Below are positions 31,989 to 44,382 of a stretch of DNA of 64,000 nt, in pieces; position 1 is the stretch's first letter; each line of letters begins with the position of its first letter. The translations under genes and the position numbers were made by a program. The DNA comes from Tilletiopsis washingtonensis (taxonomy: Eukaryota; Basidiomycota; Exobasidiomycetes; Entylomatales): positions 520,434 to 584,433 of the forward strand of contig NW_020312007.1 in assembly GCF_003144115.1 (NCBI RefSeq). Reading direction: 5' to 3'. The notes beneath the pieces were generated by a model. The model searched no databases and was not told the origin of the DNA. It saw nothing but the letters and a program-made list of their open reading frames with translations.

Positions 31989-32850
31989 CGCATCCTCGCG
32001 GACCGCGAGCTTGCCGAGCAGAGGCAGGCGTGCAGCTGCAATAGAGTCCGGCTGTCACAGTCACTGAAGACCTTGGCTAGAATCGAGAGGGGCTGAGTCT
32101 GACTCGAGTGGGAGTGCTTCATGGCAGCAGCGAGGCTGCAGTCTGGCCTGCGCAGACAAGAGAGAGGCAGGTCAAGCAGGCGCATCGCTGACCGCCGAGA
32201 AGGAGCGAGCAGCCCAACGCTGGCTGAGCCGCTGTTCCCACGCCTGCCGGTCGCTCGCCACGTGGACGGGCGCGCCCCAGCTGCAGCACAGAGGCGGCGT
32301 CAGGCACGCCACGGCGGCGCGGCGGCGGCGCCTCGGTGCGGCCCGGACCGCACCGCTCGGCGCCGTCGGCGTGCGTGCCGCGGCAAAAGCAGCGCAAGCG
32401 CGCTCGCGGCGTGCGAGGTGCCTCTCTCGAGCGCTGCAGCGCGCCGGCTGCGCAAAGGCAAGCGGTAGCAGAATGGCGGCGTGGAGTCAGAGCGACTGTA
32501 GCATACACGCTGCGATGCCTTTCTCGCTGCAGAGGCGAGATGGCTGGCTGCTGGCGGCCCGATGCCAGATGCTGGGGTCTCTCTGCTCGCACGGCCGCGC
32601 CCGGCGCGCCGTCGGTGAGCGACGTGAAGTTCCTCGGCGCCGCGCCGCGGCGGCGGCGGCGCGCGTTGTGGGTGCAGCTGCGCCGACGCCCGCCAGCAGC
32701 AGCAGCACGCCGACAGCCTGCAGGGCTTCTTCCTCGGCGCGGCGCGGCGCCGCGCGCGAATTGTGCGCCTGTGCGCATCTCTCCGCTGGCCTGGCCTGAC
32801 CAAGCGCTTGTCTCCCCACCCCCACCTCCTCCATTCACCTCGGTTCCACC
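31989..32850. other. Intergenic between 5-phosphatase and PDB1
   Basis: 862 bases between tandem plus-strand genes. Contains a GCGGCGGCG-type run near 32645-32665 and a C/T-rich leader just before PDB1. Frames here look like shadows. No RNA gene seen. Confidence 0.5.
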
Positions 32851-34831
32851 ATGTTCCGTAGCGCCCTCACTGCTCCTCTCCGCGCCGCTCGCGTCAGCGC
32901 CGCCAGCACGCTCCCGCGCGTGGCTGCCGCTGCGCCGGTCGCGCAGCGCTTTGCCAGCAGCTCGTCGTCGGCAAAGAAGGAGATGACGGTGCGCGACGCC
33001 ATCAACAGCGCCATGGAGGAGGAGATGATCCGCGACGACAGCGTCTTTGTGCTCGGCGAGGAGGTCGCGCGCTGTGAGTGGCGCTTGCCGGACAGCTAGG
33101 AGATGGAAGGAGGGACGGACACGCGGAGGGTGATGCGCAGATCCAGGCCCGCCGGACGCTCGGGCACTGCGCTTGCGTGGACGGAGGACGGAGCAGCAAC
33201 TCAAGGACTGCCACAGCTAGAAGTGTGGCCCGGGCGCAGCAGGCGGCATACGCGCCCATCCTGTTGCCTGCTAGGCAGGCTCGGGCGCAGACCAGGCGCT
33301 GCAAGCCTCTCTTTCCTCACTTCGACTAACACCCTTCCATCCCAGACAACGGCGCCTACAAGATCACGAAGGGCCTCCTGGACAAGTTCGGCGAGCGCCG
33401 CGTCATCGATACGCCCATCACCGAGGCCGGCTTCACCGGCCTCGCCATCGGCGCCGCCTTGGCCGGCCTGCGCCCGATCTGCGAGTTCATGACGTTCAAG
33501 TGAGTGCGCGGAGAACAAGCCAGTGTGCGACTGCAGCGAGCCCTCGTACGCGCCGGAGCGGTGCCCGAGGCGCCGCTGCTGCCGGGGCGGCATCTGTTGG
33601 CGCATCGCCGGCGTTTGCCCGGCCGCCACGCCAGCGCCTCCGTGCGCCAAGCCGCTGACGCGGCCCCCCCGCTCGCAGCTTCGCCATGCAAAGTATTGAC
33701 CACATAGTTAACTCTGCCGGCAAGACGTACTACATGTCGGGCGGCAACGTGCCGTGCCCGATCGTGTTCCGCGGTCCCAACGGCGCCGCGGCCGGTGTGG
33801 GCGCGCAGCACTCGCAGGACTACGCGGCGTGGTACGGCCAGATTCCCGGCCTCAAGGTCATCTCGCCCTGGAGCGCCGAGGACTGCCGCGGCCTGCTCAA
33901 GGCCGCCATCCGCGACCCCAACCCCGTCGTGTTTCTCGAGAACGAGATTCTCTACGGCATGAACTTTCCCGTCTCGGAGGAGTGCCTGAGCGACGACTTC
34001 CTGCTGCCCATCGGCAAGGCCAAGGTGGAGCGCGAGGGCAAGGACATCACCCTCGTCTCGCACACCCTGGGCGTCACGCACTGCATGAACGCCGCGGCGG
34101 AGCTGGCCAAGGAGGGCATCGAGGCCGAGGTCATCAACCTGCGCAGCATCCGCCCGCTGGACATCGAGACGGTGAGTGTAAACGGCAGAAAGGGGCCAGC
34201 TGCGGCAGGGCCAGGCATGCAGAGAGGGCGCTGCGCTGGTGATTGGCAGGCATGGATGTGCAGCGAGCTCGACGGCCCTGTCATTCTTTGCCCCGCCGCG
34301 GCAACCCTCGCGCTGCGCCCAGACGTCTGACTCTCTCTACTCGCGCAGATCATCGCCTCGGTCAAGAAGACGAACCGCCTCGTCACCGTCGAGGGCGGCT
34401 TCCCGGCGTTCGGCGTGGGCAGCGAGATCTGCGCGCAGATCATGGAGAGTGACGCATTCGACCACCTCGACGCGCCCGTCGAGCGCGTCACTGGTGCCGA
34501 TGTCGGTGAGTCGCATGTCGTAACGAGCTCGAGGGATTGGTCAGGGCGTATATATGGGGAGATGGGAAGCGAGGTGGGGGAGCGAGGAACAGCTCGTAGG
34601 GCGGGCGAAGGCGTAACGACTAGCGCTCCCCTTTCCTTCTCCTTCTGCCCCCTCCCCCTCTCCCGCACTCCCGCCATCCCATCACATCCCACTGACCACG
34701 CGCCACGCCCATCCCATCTCTCTTCGTCTCTTCCTCTAGGCACGCCGTACGCCAAGAACCTCGAGGACCTCGCCTTCCCGGATGCCGCACTGGTGGTCAA
34801 GGTCGCCAAGCGCGCCCTCTACCGCTCGTAA
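32851..34831 (+). CDS. PDB1: Pyruvate dehydrogenase E1 component subunit beta, mitochondrial
   Basis: Beta subunit of the E1 heterotetramer that decarboxylates pyruvate with thiamine diphosphate in the mitochondrial matrix. Exons 32851-33073, 33346-33499, 33679-34171, 34349-34505 and 34740-34831 give 372 residues, normal for the family. The first 35-40 residues ([20 protein letters not shown] and on) are a typical Arg/Ser/Ala presequence. Then come [98 protein letters not shown] and the transketolase C-terminal half [20 protein letters not shown], ending KRALYRS. Introns are longer than the window average (272, 179, 177 and 234 nt), and the last one contains a TATATAT at 34549-34555. Confidence 0.97.
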
Positions 34832-36421
34832 AGCCGAGGCGCTGCGCCTGCGCGCGCCGCGGGAGCGCTTGCTGCTGTGCAGCGCCGGCGCCAGCGAGCC
34901 CGCTGGCTGCGCTGCTTCTCTGATGATGCTCTTTGTTGTTCGTCGAGGCTGAGGGTGGGGGATGGGAATAGATTGTGCGATCGTGTCTTTGCCCTTTTCC
35001 CTCCCTGACTCTTACTGTCGCCGGGCCGAATCGAGCAGTCTCGCTGGCGCACCGCCCGCACCAGGAGGCCTGAGTGCCGTAAAGCTCAGCTTAGATACGG
35101 AGCATGCCCGTTCCCCGCCTCGCATGCGAAAGGTGCCCCGGCCTGCGCACGGCGCGGGGACAAGCAGCCGAGCTGCAGAGCCAGCGAATGGGTGTTGATC
35201 AAGCAGCGGCACACACGGACAGAGTAGGAAGACGAGATTGCATTGTACAGCAGGCAGAAACAGAAGCGATGGCACAGCCCTAGCTTCCGTGAGGGTGAAG
35301 AAAAAGTTGGGATGAGAAGCCTGTGGTCTCCGTCGAGCTGGAGTGCGTCCGATGTACTCGAGGGCATGCGACTGAGAGCTGCGAGCATGCCAGGGCCCGC
35401 ACCTCTGCATTCGCACACGCTCGGCGTACACCACGCAAGCCCTGCAGCGCGACGACGCAGCAAGCCTCTCACCGCAAGAACCCTCATCGGGTAGCCCTTC
35501 AGGCCAAGAATAGTCTCGCGTCGAGTTGTCCCGTCTCGGTGTCCCGTCAAGGACCCAAGACGAGGCGCCACCGATTGCACTGAAGCATAGACGTACTGCG
35601 CCTCTTGAACTTAGCAAGGACGAACGGACGTTGCATCCTCCTCTGCGTCTCCGAATGGAGACAGGGACCTCGATTCGCCAAACCCAGGACTCCCACACCC
35701 GCGCATTCTCCCTCGCCGAGCAGGAGACAAGGCAGTGGACGCCGTTTCAGCCCTGCCCTCCTCAACTTCTCTCCGAAGTAGTCGACTCTGCGCTCTTCCG
35801 ATCCTGGAGGACGGCGTCCTTACGCGTGAGAAGTGCTCGTTACGTCCAAGCCTCGGCCCAGCGGGCGTCTTCGGCGACGGAGCGTGCTTCGCTTCCCGAA
35901 GAAATGAGAGAAAGAAGGATGAGAGACAAGGGACGTTTCTGGTAGTGCGCTCCACTCGGCCCATAAGGGCCGGCTCCGGCTGGAAGACATTGCCTGTCCC
36001 TCTGCGCAGCAAGTAGAGAACGCGTTGCCTCGAAAGGCGAGGTGTGGAGTCAAGGGAGCGAGGAACAGGGGGAGGAGGAGGGCGCGGACCTTCCCACTCG
36101 CCCAGACCGCCCGTACCGACGCATGCGTGGGAGGGATGGCAAGGACGAGTATCGGCGGCCTTTGGCCTGAAGGGATGATGAGAGTGAGGAGACAGAAGCA
36201 GGCGCGGCTGCCCGGCGCCGACTTTCGCTGGCGCGGCGCGCACGGCTCGGCTGCGAGGCGCGAAGACAGGCGGCCTGCCGCGCGCAGCAGCGCCGCGAGC
36301 GCGAAGACTTCTTCCCGTCACGTGCGCGCCTCTCGCGGCGGCCTTGTCTCGCCTTGGCTTCCCACTGCGCGCCTCGGCCATCCTTCTCCACCCCTCTCTC
36401 CCCCTCGCCGACTTGCCCAGC
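34832..36421. other. 1.6 kb intergenic between PDB1 and eIF3f, with a less GC-biased island
   Basis: No recognised gene. From about 35200 to 36020 the sequence is visibly less GC-biased than the rest of the window and has more A-rich codon-like content on the plus strand. A 139-codon frame at 35526-35945 has an ordinary amino-acid mix but weak GC bias at third positions, unlike neighbouring genes, and no domain I recognise. On the minus strand a frame at 35611-36528 covers it. The last 60 bases before eIF3f are C/T-rich, a leader. Confidence 0.45.
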
Positions 36422-38480
36422 ATGTCTCTCTCCGGTCCTCGCACCTTCCTCACGCTCACGCCCCCGACCGCTTCGTCGGGCCGGCAGCCCTCGGGCGTCT
36501 CGCTGCACCCCTCCGCGCTCTTCACCATCCTCGACCACTACCTGCGTCGCTCGTCCACCGCGGGCCCGCGCGTCATCGGCACGCTGCTCGGCGTGCGCTC
36601 CAGCGGCAACGGCGCGGGCGAGCAGGATGTCGATGTGCGCGCGGCGTTTGCCGTGCCGCACAACGAGACGGAGGAGCAGGTGCAGGTCGACATGGACTAC
36701 CACCGCCAGATGCTCGACCTGCATCTCAAGGTGCATCCGGAGGAGGTCATCGTTGGCTGGTGAGTCGCGCCGCTGCTGCGCGAGAGAGAGGGCATGGCGG
36801 ATGGTATGGAAGAGGGCCAGGGCAGTGACAGATTGCCCATGAGAGGCTTGCGTTGTGAACGAGTGCGGAGCGAGGGTGCGAAGGGGGGGGGGGGGGCTCG
36901 ACTGCTCGCTGCGGCCTGGCCTGGGCATCATGCGGCTTGCGCACAGACGCTGGCGCGAGCGAGTCTGCAACTCGCTGGCAGCTCGCATCTTGCGGGGCTG
37001 TGGAGCGCCCTGTGCATGTCTTTGGCCGCCCTCCCCCCCCCCCCCCCCCCCCCCCCCCGTTCGAGCAGCGGGCCGCAAAGCGGTGGAGGCACGGAGATGC
37101 GGCGCTGTCGGACTGAGGGATCGTGCATGCGATTGAAGGGCAGACGTGCAGCTTGAAGCGTACGGAGGCAGCACGAGGCGACCGAGGCGACTGAGAGCCC
37201 ATGCAGTGGTTGCTCCACTCAGGAAGGCCTGCCGAACGGGAGCAGACTTGTCAGCTGAGGAGCGGGTTGCGCCTTTGTCTCGGCCTTTGTGGCCTGCGCA
37301 CGTTGTGCCAGCTCGGATCCCGAAGCGCGCTTGACTGACTCCTCTCCTCTCTTCGCATAGGTACGCGACAACGCCGACTCTCAACACATACAGCGCCCTC
37401 ATCCACGACTTCTACGCACGGGAGTGCGGCGTCAACCCCGCGGTGCACCTGACGGTGGACACTGCGGTGGAGAAGGGAGAGGTGGGCGTCAAGGCTTACA
37501 CTAGGTGCGTAGATGGCTGCTTGGGGCAGGCGGCGCAAATGGATGGGAGGAAGGCAGCGATGATGCGGTGGAGCAGCATGGCACGCAAGAGGCTGGGAGT
37601 GGTCTTGTGCAGAGACGAGATGCTGCGCTACATGCTGTGCTTTCAGCAGCAGGAGATGTCTCCAAAGAGAACTCAACCTCGGCGGTCTACATCTTCGCCA
37701 AACAGCCGCTTTCTTCCCTCTGCGCTTGTCCACTCACACTCGCTCCTCCATCAGCTCGCCATTGGGTCTCACTCCGAAAGCCGAGAACACTCTCTTCCAG
37801 CCTCTGCCCGTCTCTCTGCTCTCTTCCCCGTCCGAGCGGCCTGCTCTCTCCCTCCTCTCCTCCTCGGGCGGCGTGCAGCAAACGGACATGGAAGCGCTGG
37901 CTTCTTCCTTGCGTTCCGTGCAGGCTCAGCTCGCGCGCGTGCTCGAGTACGTGCGCGCCGTGATCAAGGGCGAGATCAAGGGCGATCCCGTCGTCGGACG
38001 CTTTGTGATCGATGCCGTCAACACGGTGCCGATCTCGGCGAAGACGGATGAGGAGGGTGCTACCGTGCTCGAGACGCTGTTCAACAGCCATCTGCAGGTG
38101 AGTCTGATTCCGCTCTACGGCGGGTAGAAGACAAGGGAGCGCATGACTCGCGGCTCTCGACACAAGGCGGGGCAAAGAGGGGCAGCAGACGAGGCAAGAC
38201 ATCGGTGCTGCTCGAAAGCAACGCGGGTTCGGAGGCTGTCCAGAGAGGACGCGAGAGCACAAGGAACGCGCGGCTCTTCTCGCGCCTCAGAAGCCGCATC
38301 GAGAAAGCAGTGTCGCGTGCGCCATCAGCTCCTCCTTATTGACGCTCTCGCCCTTCTTCACTCTGTCTCCTCCTTTCTGGCCCTGCGACGCACACACAGG
38401 ACGTCCTCATGGTCTCGTACCTCGCCAACGTCGTGCGCGCACAAGCAGAGGTGGCTTCGCGCCTCACGCTGCTGTCGTAG
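36422..38480 (+). CDS. EIF3F: Translation initiation factor eIF3 subunit f (MPN domain)
   Basis: MPN-domain subunit of eIF3. Exons 36422-36759, 37361-37504, 37755-38097 and 38400-38480 give 301 residues, the same size as fission-yeast eIF3f. Landmarks: VSLHPSALFTILDHYLRR, RVIGTLLGVR, VDVRAAFAVPHNETEEQVQV, PEEVIVGWYATTPTLNTYSA, HLTVDTAVEKGEVGVKAY, TLFQPLPVSLL, and the C-terminal DVLMVSYLANVVRAQAEVAS. As in other eIF3f proteins, the catalytic JAMM zinc ligands are not present, so it is a structural MPN protein. Intron 1 is 601 nt, the longest confident intron in the window, and carries a G14 and a C26 tract; intron 2 is 250 nt and intron 3 is 302 nt. Confidence 0.95.
36883..36896. repeat. G14 homopolymer in eIF3f intron 1
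   Basis: Fourteen consecutive G in transcript sense, 123 bases after the donor of eIF3f intron 1. Complementary to the C tract further along the same intron. Confidence 0.9.
37033..37058. repeat. C26 homopolymer in eIF3f intron 1
   Basis: Twenty-six consecutive C (preceded by CT) in transcript sense, the longest homopolymer in the window. Homopolymer length should be treated as approximate. Confidence 0.9.
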
Positions 38481-38935
38481 GGCGGTCTCGTGTGCTGATG
38501 GGCGGGCGATGTGCGCTGGAGATGGCAGGTGGCGCGGGCGGGTTGCGCGGAGGAGACTTGGGTGGGGGAGCGAGGGCGCACGATGATGATGATGATGCTC
38601 TCTCTTGCACGACGAGGGCAGCACACAAAATTGCACAGATTGCCTTGTCACGACTTGACGTCAGAGGGGAAGCGATGGAGGTTGCGCGCGGCGACACTCG
38701 ACAGGCGAGACGAGAGGACCGTCAGATTCGAAGGTGTTGGTACAAAGACAGAGAGAGAGGACAGCGGTTGCGACAGAAAGATGCGCAGCGGAAATAGCGG
38801 ACAGGCAGAGGAGACTAGAAAGACAGAGGGCCGGCGGGTCGGCCGCGAAGGAGAAGAGGATGCGAACATGAGGAGAGAGAGGAGCAACGGCTCAGATAAG
38901 AAGCGGTGACTGTCGACGAGCGAGGTGCCTGGCGC
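38481..38935. other. Convergent 3' intergenic region with a GAT microsatellite
   Basis: 455 bases between the stops of eIF3f (+) and the Zn2Cys6 gene (-). A run of five GAT units occurs at 38582-38597. The rest is purine-rich on the plus strand. No gene seen. Confidence 0.5.
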
Positions 38936-41900
38936 CTATGAGAGCAGGTCGAAGCTGAACTCCCAGCCGCCGGGTGTGCTGAGGTAGTTGGGGTTGTAGC
39001 CGGGCAGGTTGGCGCTCGGCGTGCTGACCTGCAACGAGGCGGGGTCCTGCGTCGTCGCCATGGTGCGTTTGAGCGGGCTGCTCGACGGCGCAGTCGTCGC
39101 ATCGCCACCGCCGATGTGCGCGAAGATGTTGGCGAGGCTCGCAGGCGAAGGCGCGGCGGCGAGACTGAGGTCGGCTGCAGCAGTGTTGGGCGCGCTCATC
39201 GCCGATGAGGTGGCGACGCCGGCGCGAGATGCAGCCTCGGCGGCGGCACGCGCATCGAAGTCCCACTCGGCGATGCTGGCGGGGCCGGGCATGCGAGCAG
39301 CTTGCGTCTGCGCCGCCGAAGGCGCCTGCCACTTGGGCTGGCCGAGGGGCGGCTGCGGCGCCTGTTGCTGCGGAGCCTCGAGGCGTCCGCCGGGCTGCAC
39401 GCCCTGCGTCAACATCCAAGCCCACAGCGCATCGGCCGCACTGTCGCCGCTGCCGTTCGTCGGCGAGGCGCTCTTAGGTGCACCACCGACGCCCGAGTCC
39501 AGGCTTGTCTGCGGCGAGTGTTGAGCCGAGGCACCGCTGAAGTCGAAGCCGCTGCTGCTGCCGCCGTCGCCGAAGCTGCTGCGACTGTGCATGGCGCCGT
39601 TGCTGCTGTTGTTGCTCACGAAGGAGTCGTTGTGCTGCATGCCGGGCGCGTGCGTCGAGCCATGGGCGCTCGCCGCATCGCTCATGGGCGGCGAGTCGTA
39701 CTCGGCGAGGAACTTTGTGATGTCGAACGGATCGCCGTCGGGCGGCGTCAGCGGCAGGAAGTCGAGGCCGGGCATGTAGCTCGAGCTCGCGTTGGGATCG
39801 TCAAAGTGCGCAAACGACGCCGGCTCGTACGGGCGTGGGTTGGCCTGCGTGAGCTGCTCGAAGAGGTCGCGCGACTGCGCGTCCTTCTGCGCCACGGCGT
39901 CGTTTGTCGCACTGCTGTCGCTAGGCGCCGCCACCTCGGCCATCTCGACGTCCTCGGGCAGCTGCTGGCCGTTGGCGGCGCGCGCCACACGCAGCGCCAG
40001 CGAGAGCAGGTTCTTCTTGCGCTGGCCATTGGGTGCGTCGCGCTTGCGCTTCTGTGCGCCGACGGCCTGCTCTGCGCCGATCTTGTCGCCGGCGTCCCAG
40101 CGCGCCTGCTCCTCGGCCAGCAGCGCCTCGAGCACGCGGATGCTGCGCTCCGATGTGTGACTCGCCGAGGCGACGTGGCGCAGCGCCTTGACGGCCTCGC
40201 CGACCTCGCCGCGCACCAGGTCGCGCATCGAGGGATTGGGACGCGTCTGCAGCAGGTCGAGGATAAGTACGACGGCCGCCGAGAAGCTCTGGCCGAGGTT
40301 GAGGAAGAGGCGGTCGACGATGCTGCAGCGCAGACGGATGCGGCGCTGCAGGTCGAGGATGCTGCGCGCCAGAAGCACGCAGCTGGAGCGCGACGAACTG
40401 AGATTAGGCCGGTGCAGACGCAGCAGGCGATGGAAGATGCTCTGCTGCACAAGGAAGCGCTCCACCTCGAGACGCGTGCCGGCGCCCTCGTCACTGCCCA
40501 CGCGGTAGAAGGCGCAGTCGTCGCTGCTGAGCAGGCGTCGGTATGCGGCGTCGAGCTGCTCAATGTCGTCGTGCGACAGCTTCTTGCCCTCGCGCTCGCG
40601 CCGGTTCTGCAGGTCGACGTGCTCGCGCACCACAAGCGAGATCTTGAGCTGCATCAAGCTGAAGCTCATGTCCGTGTAGACGCTGAGCGGGTGCTCGGCC
40701 GGCAGCGGCCGCTGGCAGAGGTCGTCGTCGTTGAGGTTCAGCGGCGGCGGCGTGTTGTACTCTGCAGCGGCAAGCAGGTCAGCGCAGCCTTCGGCATACA
40801 CAGCACGGCGCACTCACGATCAGGGTGAATCGCGTACGTGTTGTGCTCGTTGGAGGCGCTGCCCCAGTCTTTGATGACGAGCATGGCCCTGCGATGAAGC
40901 GTCAGCCTCTGCGCACATGCTGACAGCGCTGGCCTGCGCGCACCAGATGCGCTTGGCCATCTCGCGGCGGATCTGCACGCCGAGCTCCTCGCCCGCCTTG
41001 GGCTGGCGTTCCTTCATGTTGAGGCGGTGCAGGCCCATCTCGCGGGCGTTCGAGACTGCCGCAAGGGGTCAGCGGGCGAGCGGGCAGCACGGGCCAGAGT
41101 GCGACTCACTCGCAATCGAGAGGAAGCGCGTGTCGTCACGTCCACTGCCCGCCGAGTGCAAATTGAGGTGGCTGATGGTAGCGAGTCAGCGACGCCGCAA
41201 CGCACGCACATCGCCAGGTACGACGCCAGGCACACTCACATGATGGTGACGAGCACCGCGAGCGACGAGCTCGTCTGATAGCGCGCCAGCACGAGGCAGG
41301 TATGGGCGGCGGAACGCCACAGATGCACCGTGCGACCGTCGAAGAGGTGCATGACGAGGTTCCTCGTCGGCGACTCTTCGCAAGGATGGAAGTGCAGTGC
41401 CAGCACAAAGACGCTGAGCAGTTGCGCCAGCCATCCAGGATCGACGATGTTGACGACGCGCGCCTTCTTCTCCACTGAGTCGAGCGCGTAGAGCGCGTCG
41501 AGCTCCTTGCGGAACGATGGCATGTGGATCGTCATGCCGGCCATGACCTTGACGCGAGAGTCACTGGAGGCGAAAGCGTCAGCTGCTGCATGCTGCTAGG
41601 CTTGCGCTTCTTTCCACTCACTACACGTTGACGAGGTGGTCCGCCACCTCCTTAGACGGCAGACTACGGATGATGGCGCGCAGCACCGCCTCGCGCTGTT
41701 GGGCGCCCGGGCATCCCTTGAGCTTCTGCACGCTGAGCAGATCTCCTGCCGCCTCGGCGGCCGTGAACGCCCAGCCGATGCCCCATCCGAGGTGCGTCTC
41801 GGGGCCGCTGACCAGGCGCAGCAGCGTGTCGGGCTTCGACGAGAGCAGTCGACAGACCGTCTTTGCCGGCGAGATGCTCTTGCCGTGCTTGTCGACCGTC

Positions 41901-43318
41901 GCATCCAACGGCAGGTCCTTCAGCTCATCAATCTCTGCCTGGCTCGGACATTTGCCGCCTCCACCGCCGCCCGCCTCGCCCGGGCATGCGGACGGCTTGT
42001 CCTTGCTCTCCTCCTCGTCCGGCACCGAGGCCGTGTCCGTCATGGTCGCATCGACGCCAACGCGCGAGAGCACGCCAGTCGACATGATGTCGACGCTCTT
42101 GTCGGCATCCACAAAGTCCTGGATGACGCGGTGCGGCTTGCGGCGGATCACGTCCTCCTCGGGCGGGCAGCGGACCGATGCTGCGCCGTCGGGCACCACG
42201 CCGCGGCCCTTGCTCTGCTGCGCTGGGCACGGCGGGCCGGGTCCGTTGCGACTGCGACCGCCCATGGCCAGGCCTTCGAGCACGAGCGCCGCATCTTCCG
42301 TGTCGCTGTCGACGTCGCCCTTGATCGCCGCCGCGGCTGCAGCATACTCACCTGCACGGCTGCTCTGGCTAGCAGCGCGCTCGTCGCCGCCGCCGGTGCG
42401 AGTGCTGGGCGCCGTGCCGTTCGAGCTGGCGACGCTCTGGCTGCGTCCGAAGCGCGCGTCGAACGGGAAGCTGCTGCCTGTGCCGCCGCCGGGACTGGGC
42501 GCGCCGAGCGGTGGCAGACGCGTGACACCGTCGTGCTGCGAGAAGAGACTCTGCGGCCAGTAGCCGGGCGCCTGCGCTGATGCGCTGCTTCGTGCGCCTG
42601 AGCCTGTGCTCACAGGCGGCGACGCGGGATATGGCGAGACGCCCGGCGCAACGAAGCTGCTCTGCGATGCCGAAGAGGCGAGAGGGAAGCGCGATGGGCC
42701 CGACGCGGCCTCGTAGCCGTGCTGCGGCGCCATGGCCGCGTCGGGCATGCGAGGTGCCTGCGCCGCAAGCGCCGCTTCGAGCTGCGCCAGGCGCTGCTTG
42801 ATCGCCGCTACCTCGTACGGGTCTGCGGCCGCCGGCGAGCCCGCGGGCGGAAGCGTAGGTGCTGCGCTAGACGAAGGATAGTACGCATGCTCGCTGCGTC
42901 GCGGCGGCTGCGGCGGCGGCGGTGCGTGCGCGGAGTGCACGCCATGACGCTCAGGCGAGAGCGTCGAGGGCACGGCAGGCGCCTGCGACGTGTGCGGGTG
43001 GGAGTGCGAAGCTCGCGCGTGTGCATGCTCGCCGCTTGGACGGGCGCTGTTGGACGGGCCCTTCTTGTGCGGGTCGAGATGGCAGTACTGCTCGTCTCCG
43101 CGCTTGACGCACTGCGAGCATGGGATGACGCGGTCGCACTTGACCTTGCGCTGTCTGCACAGCGTGCAGCTCAGCGCTGCACGGTTGCGCTTGCGCGGCG
43201 GACCGCGGCTGCTGGGCTCGGGATGCTGCTCCGAGGTGTCGCCCATGTCGTCGTCGGAGGGCGAGGCGAGCTCGTCGCGATACTCGTGTGCGCCGGACGG
43301 GCGCGAGGCGGACGCCAT
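38936..43318 (-). CDS. Zn2Cys6 fungal transcription factor
   Basis: Nuclear regulator of the Gal4 class. Exons 43318-41622, 41563-41240, 41171-41110, 41055-40944, 40888-40818 and 40761-38936 give 1363 residues, large for the family. The zinc cluster is near the N-terminus at Cys 51, 54, 61, 67, 70 and 79 (CX2CX6CX5CX2CX8C), inside ALSCTLCRQRKVKCDR, and is preceded by a basic KRNR. A coiled segment EVAAIKQRLAQLEAALAAQ (about 170) may dimerise. The middle-homology domain (fungal_trans) spans the small exons: HLVNVYDSRVKVMAGMTIHM, FLSIAISNAREMGLHRLNMK, RRIWAMLVIKDWGSASNEHN. The C-terminal 350 residues are Ser/Pro/Gln-rich, likely an activation region. Targets unknown. ATG 43318 is the first one just ahead of the acidic stretch preceding the cluster. 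Confidence 0.9.
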
Positions 43319-44382
43319 GTTGCGCGAGTGGCCCAGAGCGCGCTGATACGAGAAGAGGCAGGCGAAAGCGAAGAGACGTGTGCCGTACGGGCGTGGAGTG
43401 AGGTGACGGTGTGCTGCGCGCAATGGGATGATGGTCGTGAGAGGTGAGAGGCGTCGCGGCGGCTGCGCGCGTGGCAGCGGCGCAGCTCCCTGTCCGGCCC
43501 TCGCCGCCGTATCGCCGGGCAGCCAGCCGGCCGAGGGGCGCTGCTCCCACGCCGCGCTGCTAATTTCGGCGCCGCAGCCGGGCTCGCCTTTGCCTCTCTG
43601 CCCGTCCCTCTCCCGACCCTCTCTCCGCAGTCAGCAGGACACATCGCAGCGACGCAGCATGACTCGACGAAGAATGCAGCGAGCGCAAGGTGCCACGTCA
43701 GCGCTGCCGGGCTGCTGCCGAGCAGACAGCAGCTCAGCAGCACCCGCGCGGTCCGCCGGCTTACGTCCGGGCGTGGCCCCTAAAGTCCGGTGTGCCTTCT
43801 CCTCCCGTGCCCTGATGCCTGCAGGGCTGCTCTCGTCGCCCGCCGCCGCAGCGCTCAGCCACCTGCTCACCTCGCTTGCACCTCACGCCGCTGCCTAGCG
43901 GCAGGCAGCGCTGAGAGCCTTGCCACGTGCCTCCGGTTCACAGTCGCGATCGGGGGCGTGCCATGCCGCACCGCCTGCCGCGGCGCCGAACGCCGAGCGA
44001 AGAGAGCCGAGCTCTTCTCGAGTTCGCAAGCGAAGTCAGACAGCCGCCGGCTCTTCTCACGTCTTCTGCGCCTGAAAGCGCCCGCCGCCTTCTCCGTGGC
44101 GCGTCTGTCTGCACTCGACTGTTTTTGAGAAGATACACTCGACTGGCATGCCCAACGAAGCTGCCCTCGTCGCTGCCACGCTACCACAATCGACGCCGGT
44201 CTCAGCACGGCGGTCATGGGACAGGCAGAAGAGGCACGGTGTGAACCACGTTGGCGATTGTCAGACTAGACTAGAGCAAGAAATGTACAAGGCCCGTTAC
44301 GGGTGACGGGGGGAAGGGATGCGTAGCGCGGTCAGTGTGTGTGCGAGAGATTCGAGGGCCATGCGCGAAACGACGACGACGC
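43319..44382. other. Intergenic: promoter side of Zn2Cys6 gene, 3' side of protease gene
   Basis: 1064 bases between two minus-strand genes. Frames here lack domains. Base composition near 44100-44380 is more mixed, as expected for the protease transcript end. No repeat or RNA gene seen. Confidence 0.45.

Noticed and set aside
35791-35803. 13-base match to the end of a common sequencing adapter
   Set aside because: Too short, flanked by unrelated sequence without junction, so chance similarity is more likely than contamination.
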